A stretch of 64,000 bases of DNA from Winogradskyella schleiferi (GTDB lineage: Bacteria > Bacteroidota > Bacteroidia > Flavobacteriales > Flavobacteriaceae), in the NCBI RefSeq assembly GCF_013394655.1, contig NZ_CP053351.1:4442001-4506000 (forward strand). The letters run 5' to 3'. The notes beneath the pieces were generated by a model. It saw only the letters and a program-made list of their open reading frames with translations, had not been told where the DNA came from and did not search any database. This document shows positions 18,136 to 26,493 of the stretch, in pieces; position 1 is the first letter of the stretch, and each line of letters begins with the position of its first letter. A program made the position numbers and the translations under genes.

Positions 18136-18574
18136 TAGCGTACCATTCTGCGAAAGAAGATGCCGTTTCTTGAAGTTTTAATGAAAATAATTTTATGTTA
18201 TTAGGTAATCGTTTTTGTATTTTTTCAGCAAAATCAATAACCATCATTTCACTAGTGGGTTGGTAATCGACAAGTAAAACATTGTGGTCTCGGGCTTCTA
18301 GCTCTTTAGCCAATTCAACATGTGGTGTGTTTTTATTGAAAACGGTAGCATGGTCAAATACATCTACAATTTCTTCTTTTACAATTTTTTTTAAATCGCC
18401 AAAATCAATGACCATACCGTATTTCACATTGTTCGAATCAGAAATAGGCTTGCCAATTACCGTAACATTTAAGCGGTAGCTATGGCCATGAACGTTTTTG
18501 CACTTGCCATCATAGCCGTAAAGCGCGTGACCTGTTTCAAAAGAAAATTGTTTTGTAATCCTAATTTTGCTCAT
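18122..18574 (-). CDS. queD: 6-carboxy-tetrahydropterin synthase / PTPS family (QueD)
   Basis: A 150-residue T-fold enzyme converting dihydroneopterin triphosphate to 6-carboxy-tetrahydropterin for queuosine. Zinc ligands are His16 (ETGHALYG), His29 and His31 (NVHGHSY), the catalytic Cys is Cys25, and the Asp74-His75 pair and Glu136 (LKLQETASS) complete the site. It is the first gene of the queD-lpxH pair. A 6-pyruvoyl-tetrahydropterin synthase role is the alternative reading. Confidence 0.92.
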   Translation of the reverse strand: MSKIRITKQFSFETGHALYGYDGKCKNVHGHSYRLNVTVIGKPISDSNNVKYGMVIDFGDLKKIVKEEIVDVFDHATVFNKNTPHVELAKELEARDHNVLLVDYQPTSEMMVIDFAEKIQKRLPNNIKLFSLKLQETASSFAEWYASDND

Positions 18575-18687
18575 CCTATTTTATTTGTGTTGCAAAGATA
18601 TTATAAATGTAAAACGAATTGGTTTTTAAACTACATTTGCCTACTTTTTTTAGAGACTATGATCTATAATTTTTACCCTAGCCAAAC

Positions 18688-19317
18688 GTGAGCAGGCTAT
18701 TTGAAGCTATTCCGTTTGTTGAAAATGTACTGTATGAAAAAATCATTTCAGATATTTCGACTCAAAAATACAGTATTATAGACAATTTTTTTACCAATGC
18801 TGAGGTTTTAGCATTGCGTGAGTCTTTGCTACATAAATACGAGGAAGATACCTTTAAAAAATCTGCAATAGGTAATAAAGTAAATGAGGTGGTCAAAAAA
18901 GCGGTAAGAGGCGATATTATTCTTTGGATTGATGAACGTTTTATTAATGCTGCTGAGCAATTGTTTTTCAACAAAATAAATGATTTAAAAGACTATCTTA
19001 ACCGAACCTGTTTTTTGGGCATTAACCAGAAAGAGTTTCACTATGCCATATATCCTAAAGATACATTTTATAAGAGGCATTTAGATACTTTTCAGAATGA
19101 TGACAGACGCAAATTATCGTTTGTTTGTTATCTTAACAGTGAAGATTGGAAACCTGAAAACGGAGGAGAATTAGTTTTATATTTAGATAAAGAAGACAAA
19201 ATTATTTATCCTTTTCCTGGTAAGATTGTAATTTTTGAAAGTCAAATTATTGAGCACGAAGTAAAACCAGTAAACACGCCAAGAATGAGTATAACAGGCT
19301 GGCTAAAAACACGTTAA
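18688..19317 (+). CDS. 2OG-Fe(II) oxygenase superfamily protein
   Basis: A 209-residue double-stranded beta-helix dioxygenase. The iron triad is His131-x-Asp133 (YKRHLDTFQNDDR) and His190 (IIEHEVKPV), and Arg199 would hold 2-oxoglutarate. ENGGELVLY is typical of prolyl-hydroxylase-like (SM-20/PKHD) members. The start is a GTG at 18688: an in-frame TAG lies three codons upstream and the next ATG is near the C-terminus. The target is unknown; protein or small-molecule hydroxylation is possible. Confidence 0.9.
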   Translation: MSRLFEAIPFVENVLYEKIISDISTQKYSIIDNFFTNAEVLALRESLLHKYEEDTFKKSAIGNKVNEVVKKAVRGDIILWIDERFINAAEQLFFNKINDLKDYLNRTCFLGINQKEFHYAIYPKDTFYKRHLDTFQNDDRRKLSFVCYLNSEDWKPENGGELVLYLDKEDKIIYPFPGKIVIFESQIIEHEVKPVNTPRMSITGWLKTR

Positions 19318-19424
19318 ATAATCTTTTCGTCTCTTATTTCGGCTATGGATATAGACCACAATAAGAATAATTTCTAAAATCAGGAATAAGCCGTTTTTCG
19401 CCTAAACAGACAAGAACATGCATT

Positions 19425-19601
19425 TTAACTGTCTTTATATCTGTTTTTGTTATATCTATAAATTACAAAAGCTATGATGACCAAAACCACAAATGGTAGA
19501 AGTGTACCAATAAAAATACCAATACCATAACTGCTGTCTGGCGCTTCCTTTAATTTTTCGTTTATATCAACGTCCTGAAGGATGGCAATTAAAAAGTTCA
19601 T
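19425..19601 (-). CDS. Small single-pass membrane protein, 58 residues
   Basis: An ORF read on the minus strand from ATG at 19601 to TAA at 19425. The translation starts MNFLIAILQDVDINEKLKEA, has a membrane segment at about 26-48 (YGIGIFIGTLLPFVVLVIIA) and ends in a charged tail RYNKNRYKDS. The hydrophobic-then-basic layout and clean start and stop suggest a real gene. It is the gene just downstream (3') of the MATE exporter on the same strand, 29 bp after its stop. I do not recognise the family. Confidence 0.6.
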   Translation of the reverse strand: MNFLIAILQDVDINEKLKEAPDSSYGIGIFIGTLLPFVVLVIIAFVIYRYNKNRYKDS

Positions 19602-19630
19602 TTACAATAATAGAATTTTATCAAACAAAT

Positions 19631-20983
19631 TTAAGTGTTTTGAGCAAGGGTATTAAATGTTTTACGGAATTTTATAATTAATGGCAAGCCACGTGCAACC
19701 ATCCAAAGCGTAAATGTTATAAAAATACCGTAGAGTTTATAGTCTAAACTATCTGTCCAATAAATAACGGGAACAAAAACTATAAGTGTAGAAAAAAGAA
19801 GTACGTTTCTGAGATATTTCATTTTACCAAGCCCTTTAAAAACACCATCGAAAATAAAGGCTAAGGCACATAGAGGTTGCATGGCCAGAATAATCCAAAA
19901 TATGTCGTAGAATTTAGAGAGCACCTTTTCGTCATTACTGAATATGTTTCCTAGTGGGTAATAAAAGATAGCACCTATTAATCCCATAAAAACTCCAATC
20001 AGAATGCCATATTTAATCAATTTATTACTTAAATCAATAAGGCTTTTGTAATCTTTTGCTCCAAATAATTTTCCTGATAAGATATTACCGGCACTTGCAT
20101 AACCATCTATAAGAAAAGCCCCTAAAAACCAAAGGTTAATGGCAATAGTATAGGCTGCAATATAACTTTCGCCATATTTTGTGGCAAAGCTAGTTCCAAA
20201 ATACAAGGCAATATTTAAGGCTATGGTTCTGACGAATAAATTAAGAATCATTAAAGTAAAACGTTTCATTTCTGTATTGAAAGGCAAGGTAACCAATAAG
20301 GGAATTTCTGTTTTTTTAAGTAAATAAAAAGCCGAAAGTACGGCCATAATCAGTTGCGCAATAACACTTGCATAAGCAGCACCTTTGATGTGCATGGCAG
20401 GTATAACATCTTCAACACCATAAACAAGAATGACATCTAAAGCTATATTGGAAATCGCACCAGAAATCGCAATCAACATGGGATAGTAGGTATTTTGAAG
20501 TCCTCTAAACGTGCCAAATACAGCAATGGTAAATAAGGTAAACGGAAAGCCAAAAACCCGAATACGATAATAATCCACACTAAAATCCAAGACACTTCCA
20601 GAAGCATTGTAAAGTTTGAAAATCTGTGATGCTAATGGAAAAGTAACAGCTATAATAATGAAGCTCAAACCTGTAATGACAAAAATTGCTTGGGCAGGTA
20701 GATTTTTGACGGCTTCAACATTTCCTGCACCTAAATATTGTGAGATAATGGAAGAAATGGCACTGCGAGTTTGTCCTAAAACCCATATTAACATGGATAG
20801 AAATGTGGTAACAATGCCTACTGCAGCTAAAGATACTGTGGCATTCTGTTCCATATTACCAATTATGGCAGCATCGGTTAACGATAAAATAGGTTCCGAC
20901 ACTCCAGAAATCAATGCAGGAATAGCGAGTTTGTTGATTTGTTTTAAGGTTATAGTTGTGCTCACAATATTAACTCGTAACAA
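19631..20983 (-). CDS. MATE family efflux transporter (DinF-like)
   Basis: A 450-residue cation-coupled multidrug/toxin exporter with 12 predicted membrane segments in two six-helix halves. The start region reads INKLAIPALISGVSEPILSL, close to the DinF branch; GNILSGKLFGAKDYKSL near residue 300 is the second-half counterpart of the first-half loop SSIISQYLGAGNVEAV. The ATG at 20983 lies inside the end of the GNAT gene (22-bp overlap); a GTG at 20965 is an alternative start. The substrate cannot be told from sequence. Confidence 0.9.
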   Translation of the reverse strand: MLRVNIVSTTITLKQINKLAIPALISGVSEPILSLTDAAIIGNMEQNATVSLAAVGIVTTFLSMLIWVLGQTRSAISSIISQYLGAGNVEAVKNLPAQAIFVITGLSFIIIAVTFPLASQIFKLYNASGSVLDFSVDYYRIRVFGFPFTLFTIAVFGTFRGLQNTYYPMLIAISGAISNIALDVILVYGVEDVIPAMHIKGAAYASVIAQLIMAVLSAFYLLKKTEIPLLVTLPFNTEMKRFTLMILNLFVRTIALNIALYFGTSFATKYGESYIAAYTIAINLWFLGAFLIDGYASAGNILSGKLFGAKDYKSLIDLSNKLIKYGILIGVFMGLIGAIFYYPLGNIFSNDEKVLSKFYDIFWIILAMQPLCALAFIFDGVFKGLGKMKYLRNVLLFSTLIVFVPVIYWTDSLDYKLYGIFITFTLWMVARGLPLIIKFRKTFNTLAQNT

Positions 20984-21462
20984 TGAAAAGGAAACTTACT
21001 TTGCTTTGGAAAGAAAATATCACCTAATCGTTTATAACCGCGAAGTTCGTAAAACTTTTGGTTTCTTTTATTCTGTGAAAAGGTGTCTAATCGAATGAAA
21101 CTATAGTTGTTATCTATAGCAAAATGCTCGGCAAAGGCCATAAGTTGTTGCGCATAACCCAATCCTTGATACTTTGGATGAATAGCCAAACGATGAATGT
21201 AAATATTGTTTTTATTTGGTGTTAACCATTTCATAGGAACATATTCTTTATCCATTACAGTAGAAATCACAATGCATCCAGAAACGTGATGGTTGATTTC
21301 CAATACATAAAGCTCATTTCTTTTTATATCTTTTTCAAATGCTTTTGAAGTGGGATAATATGCGTTCCATTGATAAATTCCTTTGGAAATCATACGTTTA
21401 GCACAGGCTTTTGTGATGCTTATAATACAATCAATATCTTTATCTTCTGCCTTACGAATCAT
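20962..21462 (-). CDS. GNAT family N-acetyltransferase
   Basis: A 166-residue acetyltransferase. The acetyl-CoA pyrophosphate loop is visible in YIHRLAIHPKYQGLGYAQQL (about 110-129), preceded by the beta-bulge region HHVSGCIVIS and followed by FIRLDTFSQNKRNQKFYELR, where GNAT motif B lies. The substrate is unknown. It overlaps and precedes the MATE gene, so the two are probably one transcript; a link such as drug modification plus export is possible but not demonstrated. Confidence 0.88.
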   Translation of the reverse strand: MIRKAEDKDIDCIISITKACAKRMISKGIYQWNAYYPTSKAFEKDIKRNELYVLEINHHVSGCIVISTVMDKEYVPMKWLTPNKNNIYIHRLAIHPKYQGLGYAQQLMAFAEHFAIDNNYSFIRLDTFSQNKRNQKFYELRGYKRLGDIFFPKQSKFPFHCYELIL

Positions 21463-21508
21463 TTATAATGTTTACTTTTGTGCCAATATAAACTTCAATT
21501 TTCTAATT

Positions 21509-22306
21509 ATGAAAACGATATTAGTTCCTGTTGGTTCCTCGAAAAACGCACAATCGCATTTACAATATGCTGTAGATTTTGCAAAAGCGTTTGGTGCAAA
21601 AATATATGCAGTTCAAATATATAATGTTTATACTAAAGCTGGTACAATGATTAAGATAGATCATATTTTAGAAGCTGAATCTAAATCGTTTTTAGAAAGT
21701 CATATTGCATCAATTGATAAAAAAGGTGTGGAGGTAATTGCTAGAACGTTTAAGGGGAAATTAGTAGACACGTTAGAAAAGGTGTGTAAAGCATTGGAAG
21801 TTGACTTAATTGTTTTAGAACCACGCACCAACTCCATAAAAGAGGAAGTTTATTTAGGAAAAACGTCTGGTAAGATTATAAAGCAAACGCAGATTCCGGC
21901 TTTAATTGTTCCTGAAGGTTATACGTTTAAACCATTTTCAAAACTTTTGTTAGCCCTAAAATCCGCAACGATTAAAAAAGAAAATGTCTTATATCCTTTG
22001 CAAGCTATTAAAGCGCAATTTAAAGCTGATGTCTCACTACTTTTAGTGAAAACACCATATCATAAAAAACATGATTTTGATATCAATGATGAATTGAAAT
22101 CGCTCATTACTACAACTTCAAAAGCAGAAAGCCCTACAACATTCATGGCTTTTTTAGAGCATTACAAGGAAAATAATCCTGATTTGTTGTGTGTAGTAAG
22201 GCGTAAAAGAGGATTTTTTACTAAGCTTTGGGAAAAAAACACCATTTTAAAGAAGGATTTTCATAGTACTAAAATGCCTGTTTTGGTTTTAAGTGGGTTG
22301 AAATAA
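21509..22306 (+). CDS. Universal stress protein (tandem UspA domains)
   Basis: About 265 residues from the ATG at 21509; the reading frame stays open upstream to 21383, but that part overlaps the GNAT gene on the other strand and lacks Usp character. The first UspA domain (1-140) begins MKTILVPVGSSKNAQSHLQY and carries VDLIVLEPRTNS and GKIIKQTQIPALIVPEG. The second half (about 150-265) is a degenerate Usp repeat ending in STKMPVLVLSG. The G-x2-G-x9-G-S/T ATP motif is not clearly kept. Divergent from the GNAT gene. Confidence 0.87.
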   Translation: MKTILVPVGSSKNAQSHLQYAVDFAKAFGAKIYAVQIYNVYTKAGTMIKIDHILEAESKSFLESHIASIDKKGVEVIARTFKGKLVDTLEKVCKALEVDLIVLEPRTNSIKEEVYLGKTSGKIIKQTQIPALIVPEGYTFKPFSKLLLALKSATIKKENVLYPLQAIKAQFKADVSLLLVKTPYHKKHDFDINDELKSLITTTSKAESPTTFMAFLEHYKENNPDLLCVVRRKRGFFTKLWEKNTILKKDFHSTKMPVLVLSGLK

Positions 22307-22327
22307 GTTATATTTACAAAATTATTT

Positions 22328-22401
22328 GGGGATGTAGCTCAGTTGGCTAGAGCGCTTGACTGGCAGTCAAGAGGTCGTCGGTTCGAGCCCGATCTTCTCC
22401 A
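22328..22401 (+). tRNA. tRNA-Ala (anticodon GGC)
   Basis: The 74-base sequence folds as a cloverleaf: acceptor GGGGATG/CTTCTCC, D-arm with AGCTCAGTTGGCTAGAGC, anticodon arm CTTGACTGGCAGTCAAG with loop CTGGCAG (anticodon GGC), and T-arm GTCGGTTCGAGCCCGAT. The discriminator is A and CCA is not encoded. Acceptor pair 6-67 is T-T, a mismatch. A strong terminator follows at once. Confidence 0.93.
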
Positions 22402-22402
22402 C

Positions 22403-22426
22403 AAAAGCGTGTTTCGGCACGCTTTT
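22403..22426 (+). terminator. Terminator of tRNA-Ala
   Basis: AAAAGCGTG and CACGCTTTT flank the loop TTTCGG, followed by more T. It begins two bases after the tRNA end. An identical hairpin follows the decayed tRNA copy at 22698. Confidence 0.88.
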
Positions 22427-22593
22427 TTTATGCCAATAATTTTGGTTTACTGACTATACTAATTTTGGAATTGGAAAGTATCCTAGAATAGTACCAAACA
22501 ATATTGATGTTAAAAACATGTTCACCACTTTTTATGATGTTAAATTACAAGTCAGATTCCAATTTTGTATAAGGTGATGAATAAATTAATTTT

Positions 22594-22696
22594 TAGGATG
22601 TAGCCCGCCTGAATGAATTCATTCGGGCAGGCTCAGTTGGCTAAAGCGTCCCGATGACATCGGGAAGGTTCGTCGGTTCGAGCCCAATCTTCTCCA
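22594..22696 (+). pseudogene. Decayed tRNA-Ala copy carrying two palindromic inserts
   Basis: This aligns base by base with the tRNA at 22328 except in three places. A 28-bp palindromic insert (22604-22631, core GAATGAATTCATTC) splits the D-stem. The 17-base anticodon arm is replaced by the 17-base palindrome TCCCGATGACATCGGGA (22649-22665). The first two acceptor bases are changed. The T-arm, acceptor 3' half and the following terminator are nearly identical to the intact gene. It cannot make a working tRNA-Ala. The DNA between the intact tRNA terminator and this copy (22434-22593) holds nothing recognisable. Confidence 0.85.
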
Positions 22697-22697
22697 C

Positions 22698-22721
22698 AAA
22701 AGCGTGTTTCGGCACGCTTTT
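22698..22721 (+). terminator. Second copy of the tRNA terminator
   Basis: This hairpin (AAAAGCGTG, TTTCGG, CACGCTTTT) is identical to the one at 22403, showing that the tRNA and its terminator were duplicated together. Confidence 0.8.
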
Positions 22722-22797
22722 TTTATGTCCAAATATCAGGAAAAAAGCTAATTAGATTATTTTTTTTGTATGTTAGCATCAGTTTAATGCCCCAAAC

Positions 22798-24342
22798 ATG
22801 AAACGAATTTTACTACTAACCTACGTATTAGCATCAGCTTTGTATGCTCAAAAACCAGCTTTCGATCCTAAAAGTTCATCTGGTCAACTCTTTGAATATT
22901 CTGAATATGCCCATGTAGATAAAGCAAATTACTCCATTGAAGAGGTTTTAAATAATGAACAGTTATCCTATAAAAAACTGGAATCCGCCAACCATGATTT
23001 TGGTTTTACCTCTGATAATTATTGGGTAAGATTCCGATTGAAAAACACCTCGGATTCTGAGAAATCTTATTATCTAAAAACAGGACGGCCAGTAACCGAT
23101 GTTATTAATTTGTATGAAATTAAACCTGAAATTAGAACATTCAAAAATGGTGACCTAAATGCTTTTAGCGAGCGTGATGTAGAACATCGTGAGATTATTT
23201 TTAAAATAGATTTGCCAGCACAAGAAGAGCAGTTGTTTTATATGGAAATTTCGAGTGATGGTGAAGCCATAAATCTCCCACTTACATTATATGATGAATC
23301 CTCATTTTTTATTAATAACTATAAGCAACAGTTATTTCTAGGTCTTTTTTATGGTGTTTTATTATTAGCAGGTTTTATATACCTCTTTTTTTATAGTAGT
23401 TTAAAAAACAGAACTTTTTTATACTATGGTATTTACGTGTTTTCTATTGCATTGATGCAAGCGGCTTTAGATGGTTTCATCTATCAATATTTATTTCCAA
23501 ACGGTGGATTTTTTAATAGCCGAATGGTGCTTATAACAGCCATCTCATCAAATTTCTTTTTGCTTAAATATTGTGAACATTTTTTAAAGGTAAATATCAA
23601 CTTAGCCCATTTTAAAAAAGCATACAATGCAATTTATGCAAGTTTAGCTATGGTGTTTTTCATGATTTTTATGAGCCCAAAGACCTTTGAGTTGGCTTAT
23701 CCAATTAGTAACATCAATGGTTTGTTCAGTTTATTGCTCATTTTAGCTACTGTATTTACGATGTGGTACAAACGAATTTCTGTAGATATATATTTCAGCT
23801 TGGGCATATTGTTTTTGGTTATTGGATTACTTGGTTTTGTAATGAACAATTTAGGACTCTTACAAAGTAATTTCTACACCTTAAACAGTTCTAAGTTTGG
23901 TTCTGGTATAGAAGTGGTTCTATTATCACTATCAATGACCAATCTTATTAAAAAATTAAGGCAAGACAACGAAAAATCCCAAGCCTTAGCGCTGAAAAAG
24001 TCTGAAGAAATTAGTGAGCTCAAAACGTATTTTATGTCTAATATTAGTCACGAATTACGCACACCTATCAATGCCATTATGGGAATGGCAGAATCCGCAC
24101 TTTCTGATACAAATAATGACAAAGAAAATATAGAGAAGTATCAAATCATTAAAAATGCTTCCATGAGTTTGCTTAGTAATGTAAATGATGTTTTAGATTT
24201 TGAACGTATTGAGAAAAATGAACTTCAACTTAAGGAAGAAGAATTCAACCCTGTTTCAATTTTAATGGACATTAGTAATAATTGGAAGTTTGAAGCACAG
24301 AAAAAAGAATTGAATTATATGTATGTCCCTAGTATAGGTTGA
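22798..24342 (+). pseudogene. Hybrid histidine kinase, N-terminal part (interrupted by IS)
   Basis: The first 514 codons of a membrane sensor kinase. It has a signal peptide (to about 17), a periplasmic 7TMR-DISMED2-like beta domain (about 20-160), a seven-helix DISM membrane domain (about 175-385), a coiled coil, then HisKA with the phospho-acceptor His418 in SNISHELRTPINA. The frame ends at a TGA supplied by the IS. The ATPase and receiver domains continue at 25652. Removing 1294 bp (IS plus one AGG repeat) restores one frame, reading VPSIGKYNSFEMDSEIP across the junction, so the break is the insertion itself and the rest is intact. The fragment may be made but lacks ATPase. Confidence 0.9.
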
Positions 24343-24366
24343 CCACTTTAAACAAAGTGTAAACTT

Positions 24367-24765
24367 ATGAAAGCAAACATTAAACTATTAAAAAAGAAAC
24401 GAATTTATTCTGAAGAATTTAAACGACAAATCGTAAAAGATTTTGAATCTGGTCAATTTAGCGTGCCTCAATTGGAAAAATTACACAACATAAGCAATAC
24501 ATCAATTTACAGTTGGATCCATAAATTTTCTACCTTTAACGAAAAAGGTTCAAGAGTTGTAGAGATGAAAAACAGTAGTGCCCAAAAGATGAAAGAACAA
24601 CAAGCCCGAATAAAAGAGCTTGAAGCCATAGTTGGGCGTAAACAGATAAAGATAGATTATTTGGAGAAGCTAATTGATATTGCAGAAGACGATTTAAGTA
24701 TAGATATCAAAAAAAATTCCAACACTCCGCAATCAACTGGTTCAGAACACATAAAGAAACACTAA
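24367..24765 (+). CDS. IS3-family transposase OrfA
   Basis: A 132-residue protein with an N-terminal helix-turn-helix (YSEEFKRQIVKDFESGQFS, then VPQLEKLHNISNTSIYSWIH) followed by a leucine-zipper-like coiled coil (about 75-105, KMKEQQARIKELEAIVGR). This is the DNA-binding subunit that recognises IS ends. It ends 8 bp before orfB and in the frame from which a -1 shift gives the OrfAB fusion. Confidence 0.93.
   Translation: MKANIKLLKKKRIYSEEFKRQIVKDFESGQFSVPQLEKLHNISNTSIYSWIHKFSTFNEKGSRVVEMKNSSAQKMKEQQARIKELEAIVGRKQIKIDYLEKLIDIAEDDLSIDIKKNSNTPQSTGSEHIKKH
24709..24716 (+). other. Possible -1 frameshift site (A8 run) in the IS
   Basis: Eight A residues lie near the end of orfA. The -1 frame is open from here through the orfB start, so slippage would make an OrfAB fusion (KKFQHSAINWFRTHKE, then the OrfB start). 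IS3 elements commonly use an A-rich slippery site; the fusion here is inferred. Confidence 0.6.
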
Positions 24766-24773
24766 GTTTTAGT

Positions 24774-25610
24774 ATGAACCAGCTTTATAAAACCATAGGC
24801 ATCAGTAAACAAGCCGTTAACCAGTATGCAAAGCGGCAAGCGGTTTTCGATAGTCGAGTGTCTCAATTAATATTAGAGGCAGATGATCTTCGGGAGGATC
24901 ATCCTGGTTGTGGAGTAGAAAAGATGTACAATATATTAGATCCGGATTTTATAGGTCGAGACCGTTTTATAGAAACCATGATGGGTCTTGGTTACAGAAT
25001 TAAAAAGAAAAGGAATTATAAACGCACAACAATAGCAGGTAAAAAGTTTTATCCCAACCTAATAAAAGGTCTAAGGGTAAACGCACCAAACGTGGTATGG
25101 CAATCGGACATAACCTATCTGCCGCTCAACGGAAAACACTATTACGCTGTGTTTATAATAGATGTTTATACAAAAAAGATTGTTGGGTTTATCGTATCTG
25201 ATAACATGAGAGCGCAAGCGAATGTAGAAGCACTTAAAATGGCAATCAAGGAAAATAATGCACCCGAGATCCATAACTCGGACAGGGGAAGCCAATACAC
25301 TTACAGTAAATACATAGACTTACTGGTAAGCAATGGCACTAAGATAAGTATGTCTTTAAGTGGACTGGACAATGCATATGCAGAACGAATCAATAGAACT
25401 ATAAAAGAAGAATATTTAGATTATTGGAAACCAGAAACCTTCTTTCAATTAAAAAAATGTGTAGCAAAAGCAGTTAAGAATTATAATGAAAAAAGAACAC
25501 ATAAAAGTTTACCAAAAATGAGCCCAGACAATTTTGAGAAATATTGGTCAACCTTAAAACCAAAAAATAGACCCATAATTACTATTTTTAACAATGAAGT
25601 AAATAACTAA
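24774..25610 (+). CDS. IS3-family transposase OrfB (DDE catalytic subunit)
   Basis: A 278-residue transposase with a helix-turn-helix-like HTH_21 region (DDLREDHPGCGVEKMYNIL) and an RNase H-like rve domain. The catalytic residues are Asp112 (WQSDITYLP), Asp170 (HNSDRGSQY) and Glu204 (NAYAERINRTIKEEY). Length and spacing are normal. It is functional as far as can be seen, probably made as OrfAB by frameshifting. Confidence 0.95.
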   Translation: MNQLYKTIGISKQAVNQYAKRQAVFDSRVSQLILEADDLREDHPGCGVEKMYNILDPDFIGRDRFIETMMGLGYRIKKKRNYKRTTIAGKKFYPNLIKGLRVNAPNVVWQSDITYLPLNGKHYYAVFIIDVYTKKIVGFIVSDNMRAQANVEALKMAIKENNAPEIHNSDRGSQYTYSKYIDLLVSNGTKISMSLSGLDNAYAERINRTIKEEYLDYWKPETFFQLKKCVAKAVKNYNEKRTHKSLPKMSPDNFEKYWSTLKPKNRPIITIFNNEVNN

Positions 25611-25651
25611 AAAACGGTCAACTCTATTCAGGGAAGTACAATAGTTTTGAA

Positions 25652-26482
25652 ATGGATTCTGAAATTCCGCTAAAAGTTTGTGGTGATGCAGATCGTTTTG
25701 CCCAAATTATAAATAATGTTTTAGCGAATGCAGTAAAATTTACAAATGAAGGCCATGTATATTTAAAATTAAAATGTTTAGCACAACCTAACGATATCAC
25801 TCGATTTTATTTTCAAATTTCAGATACAGGAATTGGAATGGACGAAGAAAGTAAAAACCATATTTTTGACAGTTTTAACCAAATGCGCTTAAACAATAAA
25901 CGTCAATTTGGTGGCATAGGACTTGGGCTTACCATTTCAAAGCATTTAATAACCTTGTTTAATGGAACACTACAAGTAGAAAGCGTTGCGGGCGAAGGAA
26001 CTGATGTCTTTATCGAAATTCCTCTAGAACGTATAGCAAGTGAATTAGTTGAAGATACATCTAAAGTCATAAAAACTATAGATACTAAGTTAAATATTCT
26101 TATTGTTGAGGATAATAAGCTCAATCAAATGGTCATAAAAAAATTGTTGAGCAGTTACCCTGACGCTAGCTTTACAGTGGCTGAAAATGGAAAAGAAGCT
26201 ATTACAGCACTAAAAAATGATGTTTACAATTTAATTCTCATGGATTTACAAATGCCCATTATGGATGGTTATGAAGCTACTGCTATAATTAGAAGTGGTG
26301 ATTTAGGGAAGTCAATTACTTCTATTCCAATAATTGCCGTGACTGCAGACGCAACCGAAGCAACCAAGAAACGTGCTTTAGCCTTGGGAATGAATGATTA
26401 CATGACCAAACCTGTAAGAAAAGATTTGCTTTTTGAAAAAATCAGTTCTTGTATCAATACGCATAATTTAAACGTGGCTTAA
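25652..26482 (+). pseudogene. Hybrid histidine kinase, C-terminal part (ATPase and receiver)
   Basis: The distal 276 codons of the kinase split by the IS. The HATPase_c domain has the N box NNVLANAVKFT, G1 box DTGIGM and G2 box GGIGLGLTISK. The receiver domain (about 148-270) begins LNILIVEDNKLNQMVIKKL and has the phospho-acceptor Asp in LILMDLQMPIMDGYE and the lysine in MTKPVRKD. No HisKA precedes it here, so it cannot be phosphorylated by its own partner. The frame continues upstream to the IS junction; internal translation from the ATG at 25652 is possible. Confidence 0.9.
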
Positions 26483-26493
26483 AACAGTCATTT

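Larger units (their letters stand above)
24339..25629 (+). mobile_element. IS3-family insertion sequence
   Basis: About 1.29 kb holding orfA and orfB of an IS3-type transposase. The ends carry the inverted motif TTGACC (24339-24344) and GGTCAA (25616-25621), but the right copy lies 8 bp further in than the left, so the exact outer ends are uncertain by about 10 bp. A 3-bp direct repeat AGG (24336-24338 and 25630-25632) fits the usual 3-4 bp target duplication and restores the frame of the kinase. Both transposase frames are intact, so it may be recent and active. Confidence 0.88.

Noticed and set aside
21383..21508. Upstream 42-codon extension of the universal stress protein
   Set aside because: It overlaps the GNAT gene on the other strand, lacks Usp features, and MKTILVPVG at 21509 is the normal Usp start.
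22798..26482. Sequencing error as the cause of the broken kinase
   Set aside because: The gap is an intact IS3 element with transposase genes and a direct repeat, so the interruption is real.
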